Below, one piece after another: positions 44,201 to 51,830 of a stretch of DNA of 64,000 nucleotides; the stretch's first letter is position 1; every line of letters starts with the position of its first letter. A program made the translations under genes and the position numbers. This DNA is from Accumulibacter jenkinsii. Lineage in GTDB: Bacteria; Pseudomonadota; Gammaproteobacteria; Burkholderiales; Rhodocyclaceae. The notes beneath the pieces are model-generated. The model saw only the letters and a program-made list of their open reading frames with translations, had not been told where the DNA came from and did no database searches. The DNA is taken from the NCBI GenBank assembly GCA_036625225.1, contig JAZKUF010000004.1, forward strand, positions 186,001 to 250,000, in the 5' to 3' direction.

Positions 44201-44723
44201 CATAACGCTGTACTTCGAGGTAGAAGGCGCCGCGAAAAAGCGCCTCCCAGCGCCGTGCGCGACTCACCGCCTGCTCGTGATTGCCCTGCAGAAGCGCGTC
44301 GCCGACGTCGCCGGTGGCGGCACCCGAGAGCGCGATCAGCCCGTCGACGCCGACTTCCTGCAGCATCCGCCGGCTGATCTCGGCCCGCCCGCGCACGCGC
44401 GGCACGAGGTAGGCGCGCGAGAGCAGTTCGCAAAGCTGCAGATAACCCTGTCGCGAGCGGCAGAGCAGCAACAGACGATAGGGGCGATCGGGGTCGGTCT
44501 CGTTGGCGATGAAGACATCACAGCCGAGCAGCGGCTTGACGCCCTTGCTGCGCGCCGCCGAGTAGAACTTGACCAGGCCGAAGAGATTCGCGAGGTCGGT
44601 CAGCGCCAGCGCCGGCATGCCGTCGCTGGCGGCGCGCGCGACGGCATCGCCGAGACGGACGATGCCGTCGGTGATCGAATACTCGCTGTGCAGGCGAAGG
44701 TGGATGAAAGGGGTTTCAGGCAT
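41253..44723 (-). CDS. dnaE: DNA polymerase III alpha subunit
   Basis: The 1156-residue replicative polymerase has an N-terminal PHP domain (FIHLRLHSEYSITDG), the polymerase core with the catalytic aspartates in PDFDIDFCQDNRW, a helix-hairpin-helix region, and an OB-fold near residue 985 (WLAGLVVGVRSKFTARGKMAFIQIDDGT). Length matches the DnaE1 class. The start MPETPFIHL is the family start. No ribosome site precedes it; see the upstream -10 entry. Confidence 0.98.
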   Translation of the reverse strand: MPETPFIHLRLHSEYSITDGIVRLGDAVARAASDGMPALALTDLANLFGLVKFYSAARSKGVKPLLGCDVFIANETDPDRPYRLLLLCRSRQGYLQLCELLSRAYLVPRVRGRAEISRRMLQEVGVDGLIALSGAATGDVGDALLQGNHEQAVSRARRWEALFRGAFYLEVQRYGQPQQEALVAATADLAAELELPLVATHPIQFLERDDFKAHEARVCIAEGYMLGDARRPRLYTDEQYFRSAEEMVERFADLPSALGNSVEIAKRCNLQITLGKSYLPDFPTPPGVTLDHFLRQEAVRGLEIRLQQLFPDPVERAAQRPAYDARLQLETDTVVQMGFPGYFLIVADFINWAKHNGCPVGPGRGSGAGSVVAYALGITDLDPLRYALLFERFLNPERVSMPDFDIDFCQDNRWRVIDYVRQKYGTAAVSQIVTFGTMSSKAVIRDVGRVLDLPYNFCDQLSKLIPIETNKPLSLAKAIAAEPQLKARIEDEEEVRDLFDLAARLEDLTRNVGMHAGGVLIAPGKLTDFCPVYSADGGGSVVSQYDKDDVEKVGLVKFDFLGLRNLTIIKLAVDYVEKLSGQRPDLTALSFDDPQAYQILKDGNTTAIFQVESEGMKKLVRKLAPDRFEDIIAVLALYRPGPLGSGMVDDFILRKKGQQKIDYYLDDLRSCLEPTYGVIVYQEQVMQIAQIIGGYTLGAADLLRRAMGKKKAEEMALHRDLMRDGAKRKGYDEKLAMQLFDLMEKFAEYGFNKSHTAAYAVVTYHTAWLKAHHCAAFMAATLSSDMDVTDTVKIFHDDAIGNRLRLLGPDVNASEYRFTPVDRSTIRYGLGAVKGTGEQAVNAILKVREAGGPFKDLFDFCRRADKRLVNRRTIEALIRAGAFDSLDDHRARLIASVGIAMEAAEQAERNAMQVSLFDLFETGEQGGGHAPQYVEVPRWSERQQLNEEKLALGFYFSGHPFHGVQTEVSRFVRRPLAALEAKKETQWLAGLVVGVRSKFTARGKMAFIQIDDGTTALEVSVFNELLESERAKIREDEVLIIEGRVQRDDFAGEGRVKIVAERLLTLAEARSRFARHLRLSLNGQASGSNARSAAQRLRTLLAPYTPGDCPVRLAYRNGEATCELTFGDANRVRLEDDLLTALREWLSSDNVNVDYL

Positions 44724-44729
44724 GGCGCC

Positions 44730-44735
44730 ATTTTA
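44730..44735 (-). promoter_or_regulatory. Candidate -10 box right before dnaE
   Basis: TAAAAT on the minus strand only six bases before the dnaE ATG. If used, transcription would begin at or next to the start codon and the message would be leaderless. No consensus -35 is seen. Confidence 0.3.
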
Positions 44736-44846
44736 CCCCGCCCGAAAGATCCCGAAGGGATGATCGCGCCCGCGGCGCGGCTCGGGCCGGCGACCCGGCG
44801 GGTCGACGCGCACCGGCTCGGCCGGGGGCGAACAAGCGTTGGCCCG

Positions 44847-45470
44847 TCAGCTATTGACCCAGTCGATGATCGGCTGCCATTGTTCGAGGTCGCGCGCCGC
44901 ACGCGACGCCGAAAGATCGAACATCGTCATGCCGTGCATCGTGGTCTGCACGTAGAGTTGCGTCGTGCGCAGGTGGGTGAGCACCGGCAGGTCGTACTCG
45001 GCGAGAAAGCGATCGAGCTCGGCTGCCGCCCGGGTGCGCGGATCGACGCGTACGCCGACCACGGCGACGAAAGCCTGTTCGTTGCGCACGGCTTTCTCGG
45101 CCAGCAGTGCCTCGAGAAAATCGCGTGTCGCGAGAATGTCGAAGAGCGACGGCTGCACCGGCACCAGGACCCGATTGACCTGCTTGATCACCGTGTCGAG
45201 CGCCTTGCCGTGCAGACCGGCCGGCGTGTCGAGGATGACGTGCGTGGTGCCCTTCGGTGGTTTGGCGGTCTTGCCGGGTTCGATCTCCCAACTGCGGATG
45301 GTCGGCAGGACCGACGGCCGCAACCGCAGCCACTCGCGCGATGACTGCTGGCGATCGACGTCGCCAAGCATCACCCGATGGCCGCTGCGCGCGAGATGAG
45401 CGGCCAGATTGATCGCCAGCGTCGATTTCCCGGAACCCCCCTTTGGATTCGCAATCAGAAAAGATTTCAT
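44847..45470 (-). CDS. ParA-family ATPase
   Basis: The 207-residue protein has the deviant Walker A motif ANPKGGSGKSTLAINLA, the A' aspartate in LGDVDRQQSS, and Walker B VILDTPAG. It is the short orphan ParA type without an N-terminal DNA-binding extension, and no parB is near. Its ATG overlaps the stop of the TAXI gene (ATGA), so the two are translationally coupled. Such orphan ParAs often position cargo such as secretion or chemotaxis complexes; the cargo here is unknown. Confidence 0.88.
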   Translation of the reverse strand: MKSFLIANPKGGSGKSTLAINLAAHLARSGHRVMLGDVDRQQSSREWLRLRPSVLPTIRSWEIEPGKTAKPPKGTTHVILDTPAGLHGKALDTVIKQVNRVLVPVQPSLFDILATRDFLEALLAEKAVRNEQAFVAVVGVRVDPRTRAAAELDRFLAEYDLPVLTHLRTTQLYVQTTMHGMTMFDLSASRAARDLEQWQPIIDWVNS

Positions 45471-46810
45471 TTCTTGTTGTCCCTGTCATGGGTCGCGGCG
45501 AGCCGGAAAAGCTCAGCACGAACCAGGTTGATGTGCTCGCGCAAAGTGTAAAGCAGATCGCTGAACGCCAGTGGAATATTGAGCGTACTCGCCGTCTCCT
45601 CGATCCGCTCGAGATGGGCGACGTACTCCGGGTGTCGCGCCGGATCGTAGTGCTGACGCAGGTCGTTCTCGAGGAACTTGAGGTCGCCGTAGCAACGCAC
45701 GATTTTCGAGCGTACGCGCCAGCTGTAAATCGCCGGCGCGAATTTCAGGAGCGGCAACAAGACCATGAAAAGCGGCAGAATCATCACGAACAGGCGCTCG
45801 ACCAGCACCGCCAGCCAGAAAGGCAAGTAGCGCTGGAGAAACGGCGGCCCACCCTTGTAGTAGTGTGCGGCGTCGCTCGCGAGCGGAAAGCTCTGGTCCT
45901 TGTAGGCCGGGAACTCGCCGTCGCGCTGGAAAAAGCCGCCCTTGCCGTTGACCTCGGTCATCGCCTGCAGCAGGAGGCTGGCGAGCGCCGGATGCAGATC
46001 GTCGCGCACGATGACGTTGGCCGTCGTCGCCAGAAGGGTGGTATCGCGCGGCGGCAGGTCGCGCACCAGATCGACGACGCCGCGCGGCAGGACGACCTTC
46101 GACAGAAAAGGGAAACGGCGCAGGTAGGCGTCGGCCTGGCTGAAGCTGACCACCCGCAGTTCGGGCGAGCGCAGCATGACCTGGACCACCGGCGCCTGCT
46201 GGGCGGCGACGATGAAAGCGGCGTCGATGGTGCTCTGCTGCAATGCTTCGGCTGCCGTCAGGCCGGCCAGCGGCAGCAGACGCGGGTCATCGGGCTTGAT
46301 GTCGTTGGCTTCGAGGAGTTGCAGCGCGAGGCCGCGGATGCCGCTGCCCTCCTCACCGACGGCGACCCGCCGACCGGCGAGTTGATGCAGTTTGCTGACC
46401 CGCTCGGCCCCGCGATAGAACACCCACACCGGCTCGTAGGAGACGCTGCCGAGCGAACGCAGCGGACCGGGTTCGTCCTCGTCTTCGGGGTTCGTCTCGG
46501 ACAGCACCCCGCCCTGCACGAAAGCGATGTCGGCTTCACCTTTTTCGAGACGTTCGAGGTTCTGGTGCGAACCGGCCGACGTTCTGACCTCGAGCGTGAT
46601 GCCCTTGCCGGCGAGAATCGCGGCATAACGCAGGGCATAGGCGTAATAAGCGCCGGTCTCGCTGCCGGTGGTGATCGTGATGCGCTGCGGCGGTTCCGGC
46701 GCGACGAACTGGTAGGCGACGACAAAACCGATCGCGGTGATGAGGACGATCGGCCAGGCCGTCGCCAGCATGTAGCGCAGAGCGACCAGCCGGGCACGCA
46801 GACGCTCCAT
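45467..46810 (-). CDS. Membrane-anchored TAXI-family binding protein
   Basis: The 447-residue protein has an N-terminal membrane helix (residues 17-34), a periplasmic TAXI solute-binding domain (45-320; ITITTGSETGAYYAYALRYA, GEADIAFVQGG, GSGIRGLALQLL), a second membrane segment (329-357) and a cytoplasmic basic/helical tail of about 90 residues. TAXI proteins usually feed TRAP membrane subunits, but none is encoded here. Start and stop overlap qor (TGATG) and parA (ATGA). Confidence 0.85.
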   Translation of the reverse strand: MERLRARLVALRYMLATAWPIVLITAIGFVVAYQFVAPEPPQRITITTGSETGAYYAYALRYAAILAGKGITLEVRTSAGSHQNLERLEKGEADIAFVQGGVLSETNPEDEDEPGPLRSLGSVSYEPVWVFYRGAERVSKLHQLAGRRVAVGEEGSGIRGLALQLLEANDIKPDDPRLLPLAGLTAAEALQQSTIDAAFIVAAQQAPVVQVMLRSPELRVVSFSQADAYLRRFPFLSKVVLPRGVVDLVRDLPPRDTTLLATTANVIVRDDLHPALASLLLQAMTEVNGKGGFFQRDGEFPAYKDQSFPLASDAAHYYKGGPPFLQRYLPFWLAVLVERLFVMILPLFMVLLPLLKFAPAIYSWRVRSKIVRCYGDLKFLENDLRQHYDPARHPEYVAHLERIEETASTLNIPLAFSDLLYTLREHINLVRAELFRLAATHDRDNKK

Positions 46811-47784
46811 CAGGGCAGCAGGATGGTCGACCCGGTGTGCCTGCGCGCTTCGAGGTCGCGGTGCGCAGTGGCCGCTTCGGCAAGCGGATAAGTCTGGTTG
46901 ACCTCGATCTTCACCTTGCCCGAAGCGACCACGTCGAACAATTCCGCGCCCAGCGCGACAAGGTCGGAGCGTTTCGCGGTGTAGTGCATCAGGGTCGGCC
47001 GGGTCAGGAAGAGCGAGCCCTTCTGCGAGAGCAGCAGCGGATCGAAAGGCGGCACGGGACCGGACGCGTTGCCGAAGCTGACCAGCATGCCACAGGTCCG
47101 CAGGCTGTCGAGCGAGCCGGCGAAGGTGTCCTTGCCAACCCCGTCGTAGACCACCGCAACGCCCTCGCCGGCGGTGATCTCGCGCACCCGGCGGGGAAAG
47201 CTGTCGCGCGTGTAGTCGATGACGTGATCGCAGCCATGCGATGCGGCCAGCGCCGCCTTGGCCGGACTCGACACCGTCCCGATCACCGTCGCGCCGAGCG
47301 CTTTCGCCCACTGGCAGGCGATCAGGCCGACGCCGCCGGCAGCGGCGTGGATCAGGACGACGTCGCCCGCCCGGACGGCATACGTCCGCTGCAGCAGATA
47401 GGCGCTGGTCAGCCCCTGCAACATCATCGCCGCGGCGCTGCCGAAGTCTATGCTTTCCGGCAGCTTCAGCAGCCGCTCCGCCGGCAGGCAGCGCACCTGG
47501 CTGTAGGCACCGACCGGACCGCCGGCATAGGCGACGCGATCTCCCGGCTGCAGATCAGCGACTCCGGCACCCACCGCTTCAACCACGCCGGCCGCTTCGA
47601 GGCCGAGACCGTTCGGCAACTGCAGCGGGTAGAGACCGCTGCGATGGTAGATGTCGATGTAGTTGAGACCGACCGCCTGGTGCCGCACGCGCGCTTCGCC
47701 GGGCGCCGGATCGGCGACTTCGAGCGCTTCCCAGCGCATGACCTCGGGGCCCCCGGTCTCATGGATACGAATGGCAAATGGCAT
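46810..47784 (-). CDS. qor: NADPH:quinone reductase, zinc-free MDR family
   Basis: The 324-residue medium-chain reductase has VGLNYIDIYHRSGLYP at the N-terminus and the nucleotide loop HAAAGGVGLIACQWAKALGA (AAGGVG, about residue 148), and lacks the zinc-binding cysteines of alcohol dehydrogenases. It probably reduces quinones or reactive carbonyls with NADPH. A strong ribosome site (AAGGAG, 7 bases) precedes the ATG. It heads the qor-TAXI-parA transcript. Confidence 0.9.
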   Translation of the reverse strand: MPFAIRIHETGGPEVMRWEALEVADPAPGEARVRHQAVGLNYIDIYHRSGLYPLQLPNGLGLEAAGVVEAVGAGVADLQPGDRVAYAGGPVGAYSQVRCLPAERLLKLPESIDFGSAAAMMLQGLTSAYLLQRTYAVRAGDVVLIHAAAGGVGLIACQWAKALGATVIGTVSSPAKAALAASHGCDHVIDYTRDSFPRRVREITAGEGVAVVYDGVGKDTFAGSLDSLRTCGMLVSFGNASGPVPPFDPLLLSQKGSLFLTRPTLMHYTAKRSDLVALGAELFDVVASGKVKIEVNQTYPLAEAATAHRDLEARRHTGSTILLP

Positions 47785-47924
47785 GAAAATCTCCTTTTTG
47801 GGCGTAACGCGACAGTCTAGTGCGGTGCCCGCTTTTCAGGCAAGCGCAAAAAGCCCCTTGCGGTCTGCCACTTGACCCGGCAAGCGAGTAACGTTCCACA
47901 GACTTGTCCACAGGATTGGTGGGT

Positions 47925-47944
47925 AAAAAGGCCGCACCCGGCCT
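47925..47944 (-). terminator. Rho-independent terminator of uvrD
   Basis: The minus strand forms AGGCCG, a 4-base loop, CGGCCT, then a T run (TTTTT, within bases 47925-47929 plus the stem edge). It lies about 25 bp after the uvrD stop. Confidence 0.65.
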
Positions 47945-47968
47945 GCATCGCGCTCCGCCAGCGGCGCC

Positions 47969-50143
47969 TCAGGCCGGCGTCAGGCCGGCGTACGCGAGGG
48001 CCAGCCACTTGCTGCCAGCCTTGCCAAAATTGACCTGCACGCGCGTCTCCGGTCCGGCGCCTTCGCTGGTGACGATGACGCCGACGCCAAAGCGCGCGTG
48101 GCGCACGCTCTGGCCAATGCGCAGCCCGCCGCCGAGGGTCGGCGACGGCCGCGCAGCGGACGCAGCCGGTGGCCGGGTGATGGCCGCGGCGCGGTTGATT
48201 CTGCGCAGCAGGTTTGCCGGCAGTTCGTCGACAAAGGACGACACCAGGCAATAGCGCGTCTGCCCGTGCAGCATGCGCGTCTGTGCGTGCGTCAGATAGA
48301 GGCGGCGGCGCGCCCGCGTCACGGCGACATACATCAGTCGCCGTTCCTCCTCCAGCCCGTCGCGCTCCTGGGCTGCGTTCTCGTGCGGGAAGAGGCCCTG
48401 TTCAAGGCCGGTAATGAAGACGACATCGAACTCCAGCCCCTTGGCGGCATGCACGGTCATCAACTGGACGGCTTCCTCGCCCTCCCCGGCCTGATGCTCG
48501 CCGGCCTCGAGCGAAGCGTGCGCGAGAAAGGAGGCGAGCGGCCCGCCATCCGCGACCGCCTCGCTCTCGGCCGCCGGAGGGTCCTCGTCGTGCAGAAAGG
48601 CGGTCGCCGCGTTGATCAGTTCGTCGAGGTTTTCGAGCCGGTCCTGGCCTTCCTTGTCGGCCAGATAATGCTGGCGCAGGCCGCCAATTTCGATCACCTG
48701 GTCGATCACTTCGGGCAGCGGCAGATGGCGCGTGTCGTGGCGCAGGGTTTCGATCAGCCGGACGAATTTCGCGACCGAACTGCCGGCCTTGCCGGCGAGG
48801 CTCGCGGCGGCGTTGTAGAGGCTCGAACTGGCCGCATGCGCCGCTTCCTGCAAGGCCTCGATGCTGCGCGTGCCGATCCCGCGCGCCGGAAAATTGACCA
48901 CTCGCATGAAGGCCGTGTCGTCGTCGGGGTTGGCGATCAGGCGCAGGTAGGCAAGCGCATGCTTGACCTCCTGCCGGTCGAAGAAGCGCAGGCCGCCATG
49001 GACGCGGTACGGCACGCCCTGGGTGAACAGGTGATGCTCGAGCACCCGCGACTGCGCGTTGGCCCGGTAGAGCAGGGCAATCTGATGGCGCGAAATGCCG
49101 TCGTGCTGCAGTTCGGCGATCTCCTCGACAATGAAACGCGCCTCGTCGACGTCCGAACAGGCTTCAAAAACGCGAATCGGTTCGCCGGCGCCGGCCTCGG
49201 TCCACAGGTTCTTGCCCAGGCGGCCGCGGTTCTGCTTGATCAGCGCGTTGGCGGCGTCAAGAATGTTGCCCTGCGAGCGATAGTTCTGCTCCAGGCGGAT
49301 GACGTTCCCGAGCTCGAATTCGCGTTGCAGGTCCCGCATGTTGCCGATCTCGGCGCCGCGGAAAGCGTAGATCGACTGGTCGTCGTCGCCGACCGCAAAG
49401 AGGCACGCCGGCGGGCCGGCGGGACGGACGCTGCCGCGGCCGGCGAGCAGCTTCAGCCAGGCATACTGAAGGCGGTTGGTATCCTGGAACTCGTCGACCA
49501 GGATATGGCGAAAGCGTGCCTGGTAATGCTGGCACAAGGGCTCGTTGCGTTGCAGCAGCTCATACGAGCGCAGCAGCAGTTCGGCAAAATCAAGCACGCC
49601 CTCGCGCCGGCACTGCGCTTCATACGCCGTGTATAACTCGATGCGGCGGCTGGTGAAGGCGTCGTAGGCTTCCGCCTGGGCGGCGCGGATTCCCTGTTCC
49701 TTGTGCGCATTGATGAAATGCATCAGCTCGCGGGGCGGAAATTTCTGGTCGTCGACGTTGAGAATCTTCAGCAGACGCTTGATCGCCGCCAGCTGATCGG
49801 CCGAATCGAGAATCTGGAACTGCGCCGGCAAAGCGGCCTCGTGATGGTGCGCGCGCAGGAAACGGTTGCAGAGGCCGTGAAAGGTGCCGATCCACATCCC
49901 GCGCGGATTGATCGGCAGCATCGCCGCCAGGCGTGACTGCATTTCCTTCGCCGCCTTGTTGGTGAAGGTCACCGCCAGAATGCCGTGGACTCCGACCTGC
50001 CCGGTCGAGATCAGCCAGGCGATGCGCGTCGTCAGGACACGCGTCTTGCCGCTGCCGGCACCAGCGAGGATCAGGGCGTGCTGCTGCGGCAGCGTCACCG
50101 CGGCGAGTTGAGGAGGGTTGAGATGGGCGAGCAGATCGGACAT
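47969..50143 (-). CDS. uvrD: DNA helicase II, UvrD family
   Basis: The 724-residue SF1 helicase has LNPPQLAAVTLP (Q motif), AGAGSGKTRVLTTR (Walker A), VDEFQDTN (Walker B), GDDDQSIYAFRGA (motif III) and VHAAKGLEFDVVFITGLEQGLFPHE (motif V region). It serves nucleotide excision and mismatch repair. The C-terminal region ends in the Tudor-like VRHARFGVGVIVTSEGAG typical of UvrD/PcrA. An AGGGAA ribosome site precedes the ATG; the promoter shares a palindromic -10 with the divergent HDOD gene. Confidence 0.95.
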   Translation of the reverse strand: MSDLLAHLNPPQLAAVTLPQQHALILAGAGSGKTRVLTTRIAWLISTGQVGVHGILAVTFTNKAAKEMQSRLAAMLPINPRGMWIGTFHGLCNRFLRAHHHEAALPAQFQILDSADQLAAIKRLLKILNVDDQKFPPRELMHFINAHKEQGIRAAQAEAYDAFTSRRIELYTAYEAQCRREGVLDFAELLLRSYELLQRNEPLCQHYQARFRHILVDEFQDTNRLQYAWLKLLAGRGSVRPAGPPACLFAVGDDDQSIYAFRGAEIGNMRDLQREFELGNVIRLEQNYRSQGNILDAANALIKQNRGRLGKNLWTEAGAGEPIRVFEACSDVDEARFIVEEIAELQHDGISRHQIALLYRANAQSRVLEHHLFTQGVPYRVHGGLRFFDRQEVKHALAYLRLIANPDDDTAFMRVVNFPARGIGTRSIEALQEAAHAASSSLYNAAASLAGKAGSSVAKFVRLIETLRHDTRHLPLPEVIDQVIEIGGLRQHYLADKEGQDRLENLDELINAATAFLHDEDPPAAESEAVADGGPLASFLAHASLEAGEHQAGEGEEAVQLMTVHAAKGLEFDVVFITGLEQGLFPHENAAQERDGLEEERRLMYVAVTRARRRLYLTHAQTRMLHGQTRYCLVSSFVDELPANLLRRINRAAAITRPPAASAARPSPTLGGGLRIGQSVRHARFGVGVIVTSEGAGPETRVQVNFGKAGSKWLALAYAGLTPA

Positions 50144-50172
50144 GAATCAGAATTCCCTGGCGAATTAGCCTC

Positions 50173-50182
50173 GATTATAATC
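50173..50182. promoter_or_regulatory. Palindromic -10 shared by uvrD and HDOD gene
   Basis: GATTATAATC is a perfect 10-bp palindrome that contains TATAAT on both strands (50176-50181 plus, 50174-50179 minus). It lies 63 bases before the HDOD start and 30 bases before the uvrD start, so one melted site could serve both directions. No consensus -35 is visible on either side. Confidence 0.5.
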
Positions 50183-50230
50183 AGGCGTGACCTGTTGCCG
50201 GCGTTTACCGGCAACAGGGTCACGCCTGAT
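50180..50230. repeat. Long near-perfect inverted repeat before the HDOD gene
   Basis: The arms ATCAGGCGTGACCTGTTGCC(GG) and the matching right arm at 50208-50230 pair over 22 bp with one bulged G and a 6-base loop (CGTTTA). The left arm begins at the end of the -10 palindrome and the right arm ends 5 bases before the AAGG ribosome site. If transcription starts near 50188 the RNA keeps about 14 pairs of the stem. Confidence 0.85.
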
Positions 50231-50244
50231 GTGCAAGGAAAGAC

Positions 50245-51087
50245 ATGTCAAAGCTGCTACCACCGGATGTGGTCGAAAAAACCCTGAAGGGCGTCGTAAT
50301 TCCAGCCAAGCCCCAGGCGCTGATCCAGATTGAAGCCGAACTGAGAAAAGACAACCCGGAACCGCGGGTCATCGTTCGCATCGTCGGCAGCGACGTCGGC
50401 CTCTCGGCGGCTGTCCTGAAAACGGTCAATTCCCCGTTCTTCGCCCTGTCGCGCAAGATCAGTTCGGTGACACAGGCGGTGGCTCTGCTGGGCATGAAAG
50501 CGACGGCGCAGATCGTCACCGGACTGGTGCTGAGGGCTGCACTCGGAGGCAAGAACCCGGCCCTCGAAAGCTTCTGGGACAACGCCGAAAAAGTCGCCGG
50601 AATCGCCGGTTATATTGCCTCGACCCTCCCCAGAGGACCTCGCGACGACGCCTACTGCTTCGGTCTATTTCACGATATCGGCATTCCGATCCTGCTGCAG
50701 AAGTTTCCCGATTACCAGCAGACCCTGGTTTTGGCGGAAAACATGAGCGACCACCCATTGACCGTCGTCGAAAGAGAGCGTCACGCCACCGACCACGCGA
50801 CCCTGGGTTATCTGGTGGCCAAGAGCTGGTTCCTCCCGGAAGCAATCTGCGAAGCCATTCTTTACCATCACGACAACTCGGTCTTCGACGACAAGGACAG
50901 CCTCAACTCCCTGACCCTGACCCTGATCGCCATCAATGCCATGGCCGAACATTTTCACGACGAACACTTCCGCCTGCGCGGTAACAGCCGCTGGGAAATG
51001 ATCGGCGGCCGGGCTCTCGACCACCTTGGCCTGAATGACGACGAGTATTGCGACCTGCGGGAAGACCTGGCGTCAATGTTCGGCTGA
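50245..51087 (+). CDS. HDOD-domain protein
   Basis: The 280-residue protein is almost entirely one HDOD domain: SDVGLSAAVLKTVNSPFFALSRKISSVTQAVALLG is the recognisable core (for instance LKTVNSPFFAL near residue 58), and GLFHDIGIPIL and ILYHHDN carry HD-like residues. HDOD proteins are regulatory relatives of HD phosphohydrolases, usually without activity, linked to two-component and c-di-GMP networks. It stands alone behind a long hairpin and converges on fau, ending 3 bp from it. Confidence 0.88.
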   Translation: MSKLLPPDVVEKTLKGVVIPAKPQALIQIEAELRKDNPEPRVIVRIVGSDVGLSAAVLKTVNSPFFALSRKISSVTQAVALLGMKATAQIVTGLVLRAALGGKNPALESFWDNAEKVAGIAGYIASTLPRGPRDDAYCFGLFHDIGIPILLQKFPDYQQTLVLAENMSDHPLTVVERERHATDHATLGYLVAKSWFLPEAICEAILYHHDNSVFDDKDSLNSLTLTLIAINAMAEHFHDEHFRLRGNSRWEMIGGRALDHLGLNDDEYCDLREDLASMFG

Positions 51088-51090
51088 GCG

Positions 51091-51786
51091 TCATCCGCTG
51101 CGCGCGGGCGCTTCTGCGGCCAGGGTACCGTTCGTCAGGGGCACTGCCGTGGTGCTCGACGGGGAAACGAAAACGCCGGCTTCGGTGACCATCACGTCGA
51201 GCGGCTGGTCGTGCGGCTCGGGGTCGATCGAGACCAGCCGGGCGAGTTCGAAGCCGACGCCGATCGCCAGCGGGCGTGGCGACAGCGCTGCCAGCAGGCG
51301 ATCGAAATACCCCCCCCCGTAACCGATGCGATAGCCGGCGGCATCGAAGCCATTGACCGGGATCAACAGCGCCTCGGGAAGCATGAAGTCACCAGCCGCC
51401 GGCATCGGGATGCCGTAGCGATCGCTGACCATGACCGTTCCCGGCGCCCAGGGGCGAAAGGCCAGCCCCGCCGCTTCGCCGACCACCGGCAACAGGGCAG
51501 CGAAGCCGGGGCCGCCTTCGCTGACCCAGCGCTCGATCAGCGGCCGCAGGTCGGGCTCGTTGTTGACCGGCCAGCAGAAACCGACCCGCATGCCCGACAG
51601 GCACGGAAGGAAGGCCTGCAGGAGCGCGCGGATTTGCCTCGACAGGCGCGCGCAGTCGTCCGCCGAGAGGCCGCGCCGGCGCTCGACGAGCGCCTTGCGC
51701 AAGCGCCGGCGGTCTCCCGCCGGCGCGCGGGCAGCGCCTTCGAGCAGGCTTTCGGCGATCATTGCAGGCGTCAACCGGGCAGCCAT
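51091..51786 (-). CDS. fau: 5-formyltetrahydrofolate cyclo-ligase
   Basis: The 231-residue protein contains the MTHFS signature: RRLRKALVERRRGLSADD, FCWPVNNEPDLRPLI, and the ATP/glycine-rich IGYGGGYFDRLLA. It recycles 5-formyl-tetrahydrofolate. About 20 extra N-terminal residues precede the usual start; an internal ATG (MIAESLLEG, 51762) is an alternative. No 6S RNA gene, often found next to this gene, lies beside it. Confidence 0.9.
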   Translation of the reverse strand: MAARLTPAMIAESLLEGAARAPAGDRRRLRKALVERRRGLSADDCARLSRQIRALLQAFLPCLSGMRVGFCWPVNNEPDLRPLIERWVSEGGPGFAALLPVVGEAAGLAFRPWAPGTVMVSDRYGIPMPAAGDFMLPEALLIPVNGFDAAGYRIGYGGGYFDRLLAALSPRPLAIGVGFELARLVSIDPEPHDQPLDVMVTEAGVFVSPSSTTAVPLTNGTLAAEAPARSG

Positions 51787-51830
51787 GTGGTATGCTCAAA
51801 AAGGGTGTCATCCATCGAATTCAGCTTATC

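Noticed and set aside
47904..47912. TTGTCCACA, one mismatch from a DnaA box
   Set aside because: A single box near the uvrD terminator with no cluster or AT-rich region is not evidence for an origin.
51787..51830. 6S RNA gene expected beside fau
   Set aside because: The spacer to slt is only 44 bp, too short for 6S RNA, and the other flank is the HDOD gene.
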